From: an uncultured Prevotella sp.
Lineage (GTDB): Bacteria > Bacteroidota > Bacteroidia > Bacteroidales > Bacteroidaceae
Reading direction: 5' to 3'
Length of the DNA stretch: 14,403 bases
NCBI GenBank assembly: GCA_937906495.1
Contig: CALCVT010000099.1
Coordinates: 1-14,403, forward strand
The notes under the pieces were generated by a model. It made no database searches. It was not told where the DNA came from and was given only the letters and a program-made list of their open reading frames with translations. Both the position numbers and the translations under genes were made by a program. Positions 7,790 to 14,403 of the stretch are shown piece after piece; position 1 is the first letter of the stretch, and each line of letters opens with the position of its first letter.

Positions 7790-9598
7790 ATGAAACGCAA
7801 CATATTTCTTATCGGTGCGCTTGCCTTTGCTTCGTTTGGCTTGCAGTCTTGTCTCGACTACGATGATCCCGGTAGTGAGCTCGGTTCAAACCAAATTATT
7901 GACGAGGAAACCGGTAAAGGTCAGATTGACCTGATTGATTACAAAAAAGAAATCACTAAGGAAGGTTTCATGGAGGCTCGCAAGGCCTTGACCAATGCCT
8001 TTATGCAGGGCCGTGCTGCCCAGAACATCCTTCGTGGTGCTAAGGAATCAGAACCTACTCCTAAGGCGCATGCTTACCAGCAGCAGTACAGCCTCGGTAC
8101 CGATGGTTATGCACAGTACTTCGTAGTACCTCACAAGGACTTTATGTATGGTACGCTGACTTCTACTTACAACGTATCTGATGAGTTCAACGGTTCTGCG
8201 CTTTACAGCTACACGGGTACCAAGAACTCGGTAATGCCCTTGCTTCACCACCAGATGATTGACTCCATCCCCGAGATGAAGGCCATCAACCTGCTCTACT
8301 ATTGCCTCTCGGCACAGGAGCACGCTGACCTTAGCGGTCCCTTCACTTACAAAGAGGATAAGGAGAATAGCGAAAATCCCCGTACCTACAACGACCTTCG
8401 TACCATCTATACTGGTATCGTAGAGAACCTCGACACGATTGTTAAGTGTCTGCAGCACTACGAAACTCGTCCTCAGTGGTATAAGGATGAGATGAATACC
8501 CTCCTCTTCGAGGCTATTGCTACAACGCGTGACCTTCTCACCGGTGAGCAGACGGGTATGACTTCGTTCATCAAGCTGGCCAACTCACTCAAACTCCGTA
8601 TGGCTATGCACATCGTGAAGGTAGAACCCGAGTTGGCTAAGAAGTGGGCTGAAGAGGCTTGCGATCCTGCCAATGGCGGCGTAGTAGAATCTATCAACGA
8701 GCAGCAGGGTATCTACCCCATGGTTGGTGGTTTCACTCATCCCCTTATCGATATCGTAAACAGCTGGGGTGATGCACGTCTTTCGGCTTCGTTCGAGAGC
8801 TTGCTCCAGAGCCTTAAGCACCCCTACCTTGACTACGTATTCGTTAAGAATGCCAACGATATTGTTAACGAGCGCACTCAGGAGGTTACTCCCGCCAACA
8901 GCGTAATCTGCGGTCTTCGTGCCGGTACGCTTGTAGGCGATGGCCAGAACTTTGGTCAGAACCCCTACATTGCTTACTCTACCATCAACGCCCAGACCTT
9001 TAGCCAGGCTCCTCTCTACTTCTTGAAGTGGGCTGAGGTTGACTTCCTCCGCGCTGAAGGTAAGATTCGTGGTTGGAATGTAGGTCCCATGTCTGCAGAA
9101 GAGTACTACAACCGTGGTATCCGCAACGCATACCTTGATGAACCTATGATGGTTGAATTTGGTGGCAGCGTTTACAAGGATAAGGTAGAAGAGTACCTCC
9201 AGCTCGATAAGCCTGTTGCTTATGTCAACAAGGACTATCGTGGTGGTAACGAAGACTGGCCTTCTGTAACAAAGATTGGTGTGAAGTGGAATGAGGGTGA
9301 TAACCTCGAAACTAAGCTCGAGAAAATCATTACTCAGAAGTACATCGCACTCTTCCCCCTCTCAAGCGAGGCTTGGACCGAGTTGCGCCGTACGGGTTAT
9401 CCCAAGCTCTTCCCCGTTCTCAATCCCGATGATGGTGATGGTAGCTTGATGGATGGTGATATCATCCGCCGCATTCCTTGGGTAGAGACCGATCCTCAGA
9501 AGCTCGAAACCATCATGGAGACAGGTATTCCCGCACTCGGTGGCGAAGACTTCCAGGGCACTCGCCTGTGGTGGGATGTAGACGCACCTAACTTCTAA
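7790..9598 (+). CDS. SusD-like surface glycan-binding lipoprotein (SusD-like_2 / RagB type)
   Basis: This is the 602-residue partner of the SusC protein, a lipid-anchored lid that captures glycans at the cell surface and feeds the barrel. The N-terminus MKRNIFLIGALAFASFGLQSC is a lipoprotein signal with lipobox LQSC, the modified cysteine being Cys21. An acidic stretch (DYDDPGSE) follows at once, as in lipoproteins exported to the surface. Helical TPR-like segments include FIKLANSLKLRMAMHIVKVE, and the C-terminal half contains LKWAEVDFLRAEG and ITQKYIALFPLSSEAWTELR, then RTGYPKL. This last block is characteristic, from memory, of the SusD-like_2 branch rather than the starch-type SusD. The gap to susC is 20 bp, so the two are co-transcribed. 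A strong hairpin follows the stop. Ligand specificity cannot be read from sequence. Confidence 0.93.
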   Translation: MKRNIFLIGALAFASFGLQSCLDYDDPGSELGSNQIIDEETGKGQIDLIDYKKEITKEGFMEARKALTNAFMQGRAAQNILRGAKESEPTPKAHAYQQQYSLGTDGYAQYFVVPHKDFMYGTLTSTYNVSDEFNGSALYSYTGTKNSVMPLLHHQMIDSIPEMKAINLLYYCLSAQEHADLSGPFTYKEDKENSENPRTYNDLRTIYTGIVENLDTIVKCLQHYETRPQWYKDEMNTLLFEAIATTRDLLTGEQTGMTSFIKLANSLKLRMAMHIVKVEPELAKKWAEEACDPANGGVVESINEQQGIYPMVGGFTHPLIDIVNSWGDARLSASFESLLQSLKHPYLDYVFVKNANDIVNERTQEVTPANSVICGLRAGTLVGDGQNFGQNPYIAYSTINAQTFSQAPLYFLKWAEVDFLRAEGKIRGWNVGPMSAEEYYNRGIRNAYLDEPMMVEFGGSVYKDKVEEYLQLDKPVAYVNKDYRGGNEDWPSVTKIGVKWNEGDNLETKLEKIITQKYIALFPLSSEAWTELRRTGYPKLFPVLNPDDGDGSLMDGDIIRRIPWVETDPQKLETIMETGIPALGGEDFQGTRLWWDVDAPNF

Positions 9599-9606
9599 TA
9601 GTTCGC

Positions 9607-9654
9607 AGAACGAGGCGAAAGCAACCATCCAATAGTTGCTTTCGCCTCTGTTCT
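9607..9654 (+). terminator. Strong stem-loop after the SusD gene
   Basis: A perfect 14-bp stem (9612-9625 with 9635-9648, GAGGCGAAAGCAAC) closes a 9-nt loop and is extended by AGAAC/GTTCT (9607-9611 with 9650-9654) past one bulged T. The following bases are T-rich (TATTTAAATTCTGTTT) but contain no clean T-run. It is either a terminator that separates SusCD from the enzyme gene, or a partial terminator/mRNA-protecting hairpin that keeps SusCD transcript levels above those downstream. Confidence 0.7.
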
Positions 9655-9767
9655 TATTTAAATTCTGTTTCGGTGATTTTCAATATTGAGTTACCGGACA
9701 TCTGGCAGGTTCATAGCGAATACTGCATAACCTTACAGAAAAACCCTAATCTATATATTAATTTTTT

Positions 9768-12700
9768 ATGAAAAAAACTACACTAGCTGCCCTTGCCCTT
9801 GTGTGCAGTGGCGCACTCAATGTAGCTCCTGCTATGGCTCAGGATTATTCGCCTACAGCTACGAGCGACATTTACAACTTCTCTAAGTTTAAGGACGAGA
9901 CTTTGCTCGACCTCTTCTACGATGCTCTTCAAAAGGGTCGTAACTATCCGACGGCCGAAGAGTTTGAGGCTAAGGGTATTCTTCCTTCAGACATCGCTTT
10001 CATTCGTTCGTACGTCCGTCGTAAGCCCATTATGGACCGTACCGATCGTTTGAACCAGGATACTTACGAGAAGCGTGAACTCTGGTGTAACCTTCCGATG
10101 GATATCGGTCAGGATGGTCTTGCCGGTTATCCCGATGGAACTTTTGCCAGCGATGTATTCTCTATGTGGCAGTACACCAACCTCTTCGGTTCGTGGAACC
10201 ACGGCTTCTTCCAGGCACCCGGTGCTTGGGTTGATGCTGCCCACAAAAATGGTACCCTCATCATGTCGGGTATCAAGTTCTTCGAGAGCTGGGGTACCGG
10301 TGACGGTGCATGGTCACGCTATTGTACCGCAATGAATCCCGATGGTACCTACAAGTATGTTGAGCCCCTTATCAACTGCCTCATGTTCTTCGGTTCAGAT
10401 GGTATTAACTTTAACTGGGAGGATAGCAGCTATGCTAAGTGGGACATTGTTAATTTCCATAAGAGTCTTCACAAAAAGGCTGCAGAAAAAGGCTTTACCG
10501 ATTTCCAACTCGGTCTTTATACGGCCCAGTCAGGTTTGAGTGCAGCTAATGTAAATGGCCTTTTTGGTGATAACACGGGCCGTACTGCTCATACCATGTT
10601 GAACTATGCAGGTGGCGACTTCTCGTATACAATGGGTCCTTCTGTGCAAGCAGCCAAGAAATCTATGGGAACTGCCGAAGGTCTTTACGCAGGTGTATGG
10701 ATTGCCAGCATGGATCGTGGATGGAACCGTCTGAATCAGACTCCCGATGCAAAGGAGTGTGGTCTCTGCCTTTGGGGTGAGCATGGACAGAGCCGTTTTA
10801 TGAGCTATAACACCGGTGGTGATGCTTACGAAACGCAAGAGAACTACCAGCGTCTGCTTGAACGTGGATTCTCTGGTGGTTTCCGCAACCCAGCTAAACG
10901 TCCCGCTGTCAATAACCTTGGCAATAACTGGGAGCAGCAAGGTGACAAAAAGCCGCTTTCAACCTTCTGCGGTATTTCTGAGTTCATCCCCGAGCGCTCA
11001 GCTATTCAAGGAAACCTTCCCTTCAGCACCTACTTTAACCTTGGTAACGGCGACCGCTACAACTATAAGGGTAAGAAAACCGGTAGCCAGTGGTACAACA
11101 TGGCTAACCAGGACGTAGTGCCTACTTATCGTTGGTTGGTATACAATGCTAATACCGAGACCGTAAGTACCGACATCCAGCCTGAGTTTACTCACAACGA
11201 CGCATACACCGGTGGTACTTGTCTTTCACTCACCGGACAAGCTAAGTCGGCCGGTACCGACATCATCCTTTATAAGACAGCCCTCAAGGTGAGTGCCGGA
11301 ACTCCCGTACTCAAGGTTGCAGTTAAGAGTGGTAAGACCGGTGCCAATGCCTCAAACCTCTCAGTTATTGTACGCAAGCAGGGTACTACCAACTGGATAG
11401 AAGTACCTTACGGTGACCTCAAGGGCGAAACTTGGGAGGAGAAGCAACTCGACCTCAGTGCCCTCGCAACCAACGATGTTATCGACCGCATCGGTCTGCG
11501 CGTAAAGGGTGATGACAGTAACTATAGCCTCCTCGTAGGTAAACTCGAAATTACTGACGATGCCAAGGCAACTCCTGCCAACATCCAGAACCTAGTTGCC
11601 GAGGTGAAGGAAGAGACTAAGGGCTCAATGTCACTTAAGCTCAACTGGGAAATCAATGCTACCGATGGTGAACGTAAGGACTATGGCTACGTTTACAATG
11701 ACGAGGCAAACATCAGCCATTACGAAATCCTGTACAAGGATGGTGAGAAGGGCCGCATCAGCGAAGTAGGCCGTACCAGCCAGCGCGCAACCTTTATCAA
11801 CGATATCATCTTTGAAGAAGTTGCCGAGGATCCCTACATTGGTGTACGTGCCGTAGCTACCGACTTCAAGACCTACTCTGACATTGAGTGGCTCCATGTA
11901 GAGCGTGCTGCAGCCAATCAACTTCCTGTTTATGATGCCAATACGTATGGTGTAAGTGCCATGGATCCCTCTTGTGAGGGTGCCGACATCGCTCGTCAGC
12001 AGCGTTATGTAACCGACTTCCGCACCAAGGGTGCCGTTGAGGATATCAACTACCACGCTGATGGTCCCGTTGCTGATGGTTCGCAGTATGCTAACTGCCT
12101 CGACAAGACCCTCAAGGTACGTCAGGGACAGGAAATTGAACTCTTCATTAAGGCAGCTGACTTTGGTGATGGTTTGAAGTACTGCTTCGCAGGTGGTTGG
12201 ATTGACCTCGATGGTAGCGGTACTTTCAATCCTGATCCTATTGACGAAAAGCCCGAGAGTGGCGAACGCCTCTTCTTCCTGGGTACCAACCGTCAGGCAA
12301 CTCCTGAGTTCCAGAACCCCGGTATCACGCACAAGTTTACCATTCCTGCCGATGCCCGCACCGGTCAGAGCCGTCTGCGCATCGTTTTCTCAGATGCATG
12401 GTTTGCAGGTGCCTTCCAACCCACGGGTCTCCATGCCAAGGGCTTCTCAATGGACTTCAACGTTGAGATTATCGGTGACAACGAGCAGCGTCCCGCACCT
12501 GCTGATACCCACGACCAGGGTGTAGCCGACGAGCCCGAAGGACTCGGTGGACAGCAGCAGGGTATCGGTCAGGCAACTGGCGAGGTATCTGAGGCTGTTG
12601 TAAATGGTAACCAGCTCCAACTCACCAATGTTGAGAAGGCTTGGATTTACACTGCTGATGGTAAGTTCGTGAAGTATGCTGTTCAGCCTACCAACATCGA

Positions 12701-12785
12701 CCTCCGTTCGTTTGTTCCCGGTGTTTACCTCGTTCGCATGATGAATGCAAACGTTATTCGCACCGCCAAAATTGTGGTTGAATAA
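9768..12785 (+). CDS. Secreted GH85 endo-beta-N-acetylglucosaminidase with GEVED-like and T9SS-like C-terminal domains
   Basis: The 1005-residue product probably cleaves the GlcNAc-beta-1,4-GlcNAc core of N-linked glycans, leaving one GlcNAc on the protein. A Sec signal peptide ends near Ala24 (PAMA/Q); there is no lipobox. The catalytic domain spans about 60-430. It shows a Trp-rich strand with FQAPGAWVDAAHKNGTLIMS and the family's Asn-x-Glu pair as Asn216 and Glu218 (SDGINFNWED), where Asn helps position the substrate acetamido group and Glu is the general acid. A jelly-roll-like region (about 480-600), an Fn3-like region (about 604-718) and a GEVED-like region (about 730-915, with GWIDLDGSGTF and TIPADARTGQSRLRI) follow. 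The last 60 residues (KAWIYTADGKFVKY, then GVYLVRM, ending TAKIVVE) resemble a type A T9SS sorting domain, implying export to the surface. It lies 169 bp after the SusD gene. No clear -33/-7 pair precedes it, so it may rely on read-through. GH18 is the main alternative family. Confidence 0.78.
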   Translation: MKKTTLAALALVCSGALNVAPAMAQDYSPTATSDIYNFSKFKDETLLDLFYDALQKGRNYPTAEEFEAKGILPSDIAFIRSYVRRKPIMDRTDRLNQDTYEKRELWCNLPMDIGQDGLAGYPDGTFASDVFSMWQYTNLFGSWNHGFFQAPGAWVDAAHKNGTLIMSGIKFFESWGTGDGAWSRYCTAMNPDGTYKYVEPLINCLMFFGSDGINFNWEDSSYAKWDIVNFHKSLHKKAAEKGFTDFQLGLYTAQSGLSAANVNGLFGDNTGRTAHTMLNYAGGDFSYTMGPSVQAAKKSMGTAEGLYAGVWIASMDRGWNRLNQTPDAKECGLCLWGEHGQSRFMSYNTGGDAYETQENYQRLLERGFSGGFRNPAKRPAVNNLGNNWEQQGDKKPLSTFCGISEFIPERSAIQGNLPFSTYFNLGNGDRYNYKGKKTGSQWYNMANQDVVPTYRWLVYNANTETVSTDIQPEFTHNDAYTGGTCLSLTGQAKSAGTDIILYKTALKVSAGTPVLKVAVKSGKTGANASNLSVIVRKQGTTNWIEVPYGDLKGETWEEKQLDLSALATNDVIDRIGLRVKGDDSNYSLLVGKLEITDDAKATPANIQNLVAEVKEETKGSMSLKLNWEINATDGERKDYGYVYNDEANISHYEILYKDGEKGRISEVGRTSQRATFINDIIFEEVAEDPYIGVRAVATDFKTYSDIEWLHVERAAANQLPVYDANTYGVSAMDPSCEGADIARQQRYVTDFRTKGAVEDINYHADGPVADGSQYANCLDKTLKVRQGQEIELFIKAADFGDGLKYCFAGGWIDLDGSGTFNPDPIDEKPESGERLFFLGTNRQATPEFQNPGITHKFTIPADARTGQSRLRIVFSDAWFAGAFQPTGLHAKGFSMDFNVEIIGDNEQRPAPADTHDQGVADEPEGLGGQQQGIGQATGEVSEAVVNGNQLQLTNVEKAWIYTADGKFVKYAVQPTNIDLRSFVPGVYLVRMMNANVIRTAKIVVE

Positions 12786-12841
12786 TCCACAATATTGAAT
12801 GTATAATGCATTGCTGCAGGTTTTTCCTGTAAGCTAATTTC

Positions 12842-12873
12842 AAGGCATATTCCGTAAGGAGTATGCCTTTTTT
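12842..12873 (+). terminator. Intrinsic terminator of the first GH85 gene
   Basis: AAGGCATA (12842-12849) pairs with TATGCCTT (12862-12869). The stem continues inward through a T-G wobble and TCC/GGA to a GTAA loop, and it runs into six Ts (12868-12873). It lies 57 nt past the stop codon and is the clearest terminator in the window. It implies that the second GH85 gene needs its own promoter. Confidence 0.9.
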
Positions 12874-13156
12874 GATGTTCAATGCTGCAACTTTTAAACT
12901 CGTATCATTGGGGTGGATAGTTGTTGACTTTTGTGCATGAACTTTACTTGCTTAAATGGTTGGCAGCATCGTGCCAGTCCCTTCTGTCTGAATGGGATGG
13001 ATAGTTTTTCTGTAAATGCGGCTGGGGGTTAAAAGTTTTCTCATGCCTTTGTCAGTAACCAGTAATATATGCCAGTTTTTGCGGAAGTAGCTCATCAAGT
13101 ATTTGTTATTATAGTGTGTAAAGCTAAATCAGTGTTGTATTTCTTCAAAGTACTCA

Positions 13157-13177
13157 GTCCTTTTAGATATAAAGGAC
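13157..13177. repeat. Short inverted repeat upstream of the second GH85 promoter candidate
   Basis: GTCCTTT (13157-13163) and AAAGGAC (13171-13177) are exact reverse complements with a 7-nt spacer. They end 30 bp before the -7 candidate at 13208, so they flank the upstream edge of the promoter. They could be an operator or activator half-site pair, or chance in A/T-rich DNA. Confidence 0.3.
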
Positions 13178-13207
13178 GTTCTATGGGCATATTTCAAATA
13201 AAAGACT

Positions 13208-13215
13208 TAAATTTG
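13208..13215 (+). promoter_or_regulatory. Candidate -7 element for the second GH85 gene
   Basis: TAAATTTG (13208-13215) matches TAnnTTTG exactly. No good TTTG lies 19-21 nt upstream (the bases there read ATGG), so this is a half-match only. If used, transcription would begin near 13222 and give an untranslated leader of about 200 nt. Confidence 0.4.
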
Positions 13216-13421
13216 CACAATCAAAGCAAAAACTAAGCAGTGTATCGAAAAATGCATATCATTCCTGCTTTGCAGAAAACTCCACTTCCTTGTTAGATGT
13301 AGGCTGTAATGCTTGTCTTTCAGAAAGCAAAGCCACATTGCTTGCAGGCAGGATTTCTTGCTTATGAACTATTGAAGAAACAACCTATCATTATCAATAT
13401 TCTTAACAACCTATTTTTTCA

Positions 13422-14403
13422 ATGAAAAAGAGAGAAGTACTCCTCACCGGACTCGTTCTTTGTTCGCTTGCTGCCAATGCACAGGCTTACAAGGATGGTT
13501 ACATTTATTGGGGATTCGACAGCCGCGAATTTGCAGGAGCTGTTGGCGATTGGAAACAGGATCATCAAGTTACATCAGATGATAACTTCTTCATTTCGCG
13601 CGTAAAGCCCAAAGCTACGTTCCGTAATGCAGCTACGCAGGTTCGTCAGGATTTGACTGAAGCAAATGACAAGAAGTTGATTGCCTGGGTACCTGTTAAT
13701 GACGATGTGAACAAGGGTCTGCCTAACGGTGTATTCGACTCAGAAGTATTCTCAATGTGGCCGTACGTTACCCACTGGGGACACTGGACAGCTCCTATGG
13801 GACGTATCCCTGCAAGTTTCCTCGATGCCGCTCACAAAAATGGTGTTGGTGTATCGGGTGTAGCAAGTATTCCTTGGGGGTCTCTTGGAGGAGAATGGAA
13901 TAAAGCATTGAGTGAATACGCTCAACTGAATGCTGATGATGTCGCTAACTTCTTCCGCTTTTATGGTTGCGATGGTATGGGCTACAACTCAGAGTTCAAC
14001 GGTGGTCAGGGCTTCCTGCGTAACCTCCGTACACTCCATGAGAATGTAGTTAAGAAATCTCGCGAGACCAATCCGCTCTTCGAGAACTTCTGGTATGACG
14101 GTACCAACGATAATGGTATCTGTACCTTCGATATGGGTCTCGGAAATCATAATAAGGAAACCTTTGGTGATAGCGAACACGTTCGTACGTCACTCTTCTT
14201 TAACTATAACTGGAACAGACCGACAACTCTTGAGAATACAGTAGCTAAGGCCAAGGAAATGGGCCGCAGTTCGCTTGATATTTACGCCGGCTGCAACATG
14301 CAGGGTAACGAGCCTTCTTACAACAACTGGCCGGTTCTGAAAAACTACCCCATCTCAATCGGTTTGTGGGGTGCTCACCAGAAGAATATGTGGTGGGAGA
14401 GCC
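13422..14403 (+). CDS. Second GH85 endo-beta-N-acetylglucosaminidase, 5' part (cut by the window edge)
   Basis: The frame opens at ATG 13422 (MKKREVLLTGLVLCSLAANA) and stays open for 327 codons to the right edge, ending ...KNMWWES. A Sec signal peptide ends near residue 20-22 (ANA/Q or AQA/Y), and no lipobox is present. The catalytic half matches the first GH85 protein in block order. SEVFSMWPYVTHWGHW aligns with its SDVFSMWQYTNLFGSW, and FLDAAHKNGVGVSG with its WVDAAHKNGTLIMS. DGMGYNSEF supplies Asn189 and Glu191 as the Asn-x-Glu catalytic pair. It lacks the N-terminal extension of the first enzyme (motif at 184 rather than 211). Sequence between the blocks is strongly diverged, so this is an old duplication or separate acquisition, not a recent copy. 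Whether it has GEVED-like and T9SS-like domains is unknown. It begins 548 bp beyond the previous terminator and so is probably a separate transcription unit. Confidence 0.8.
   Translation, partial: MKKREVLLTGLVLCSLAANAQAYKDGYIYWGFDSREFAGAVGDWKQDHQVTSDDNFFISRVKPKATFRNAATQVRQDLTEANDKKLIAWVPVNDDVNKGLPNGVFDSEVFSMWPYVTHWGHWTAPMGRIPASFLDAAHKNGVGVSGVASIPWGSLGGEWNKALSEYAQLNADDVANFFRFYGCDGMGYNSEFNGGQGFLRNLRTLHENVVKKSRETNPLFENFWYDGTNDNGICTFDMGLGNHNKETFGDSEHVRTSLFFNYNWNRPTTLENTVAKAKEMGRSSLDIYAGCNMQGNEPSYNNWPVLKNYPISIGLWGAHQKNMWWES

Larger units (their letters stand above)
12786..13421. other. 636-bp intergenic region between the two GH85 genes
   Basis: Beyond the terminator, this A/T-rich region has frequent stops in all frames and no coding frame that I can support. 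It contains a small 7-bp hairpin (GTCCTTT/AAAGGAC, 13157-13177), a possible -7 element at 13208-13215 and a leader of about 200 nt up to the second GH85 gene. No tRNA-like fold or insertion-sequence end was seen. Confidence 0.6.

Noticed and set aside
11631..12332. 233-codon antisense frame within the first GH85 gene
   Set aside because: It is wholly inside a well-supported gene on the other strand, has no recognisable motif, and arises from biased codon use in the real frame. The same applies to the other antisense frames in susC (such as 6246-6740), susD and alaS (such as 2100-2771 and 3351-4046).
9768..12785. Assignment of the first enzyme to GH18
   Set aside because: The motif can be read as a degenerate GH18 signature, but the catalytic Asn-x-Glu, the DAAHKNG block before it and the paralogue's motif fit GH85 better. 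Kept as an alternative.
12816..12830. Small CAGG/CCTG hairpin just after the first GH85 gene
   Set aside because: The stem is only four base pairs and the strong terminator lies immediately downstream.
12911..13009. Repeated TGGATAGTT in the gap between the GH85 genes
   Set aside because: Two copies of a 9-mer in A/T-rich DNA, with no regular spacing or symmetry; probably chance.
1..14403. tRNA, rRNA or CRISPR array
   Set aside because: No regularly spaced repeats, no cloverleaf with a GGTTCRA-type arm and no rRNA-like stretch were seen in any gap.

Overview
The window looks like chromosomal DNA from a Bacteroidales bacterium, probably in or near Prevotellaceae (inference). The grounds are an adjacent SusC/SusD pair, promoters matching the Bacteroidetes pattern TTTG-N19-21-TAnnTTTG, starts preceded by A/T-rich DNA instead of Shine-Dalgarno sites, and a C-terminal domain resembling type IX secretion (T9SS) sorting domains. 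No rRNA, tRNA or CRISPR array was found, so genus and species cannot be fixed.

Left part (1-4370), housekeeping and debris. At the left edge, on the minus strand, lies a short N-terminal remnant of an IS982-like transposase. It breaks off at about position 79, where a different open frame runs off the edge. A perfect 16-bp stem-loop follows (319-357). Next come a minus-strand flavin reductase/flavoredoxin-like gene (411-929), a 339-bp gap holding a GC-rich nested inverted repeat, and a full-length alanyl-tRNA synthetase gene, alaS (1269-3896, minus). alaS has a near-ideal promoter in the 474-bp divergent gap.

Right part (4371-14403), a polysaccharide utilisation locus (PUL) on the plus strand. 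A SusC-type TonB-dependent outer-membrane transporter and a SusD-like lipoprotein (SusD-like_2 type) form a tight pair with a 20-bp gap. A strong hairpin ends that pair. Then come two secreted proteins that I read as glycoside hydrolase family 85 endo-beta-N-acetylglucosaminidases. The first is complete (1005 aa): catalytic domain, beta-sandwich region, Fn3-like region, GEVED-like domain and T9SS-like C-terminus. It is followed by a textbook intrinsic terminator. The second is a diverged paralogue cut by the right edge after 327 codons; a 636-bp gap precedes it, holding a possible promoter and a leader of about 200 nt.

Proposed working model: the GH85 enzymes cut the GlcNAc-GlcNAc core of N-glycans outside the cell or at its surface, SusD captures the released glycans, and SusC imports them with TonB energy. 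No PUL regulator (HTCS, SusR or ECF sigma/anti-sigma), exoglycosidase or mannosidase is visible; these may lie beyond the right edge. The least expected parts are the use of two GH85 enzymes in a SusCD locus, the probable T9SS rather than lipoprotein export of the first, and a perfect 14-bp palindrome laid over the -7 element of the susC promoter.
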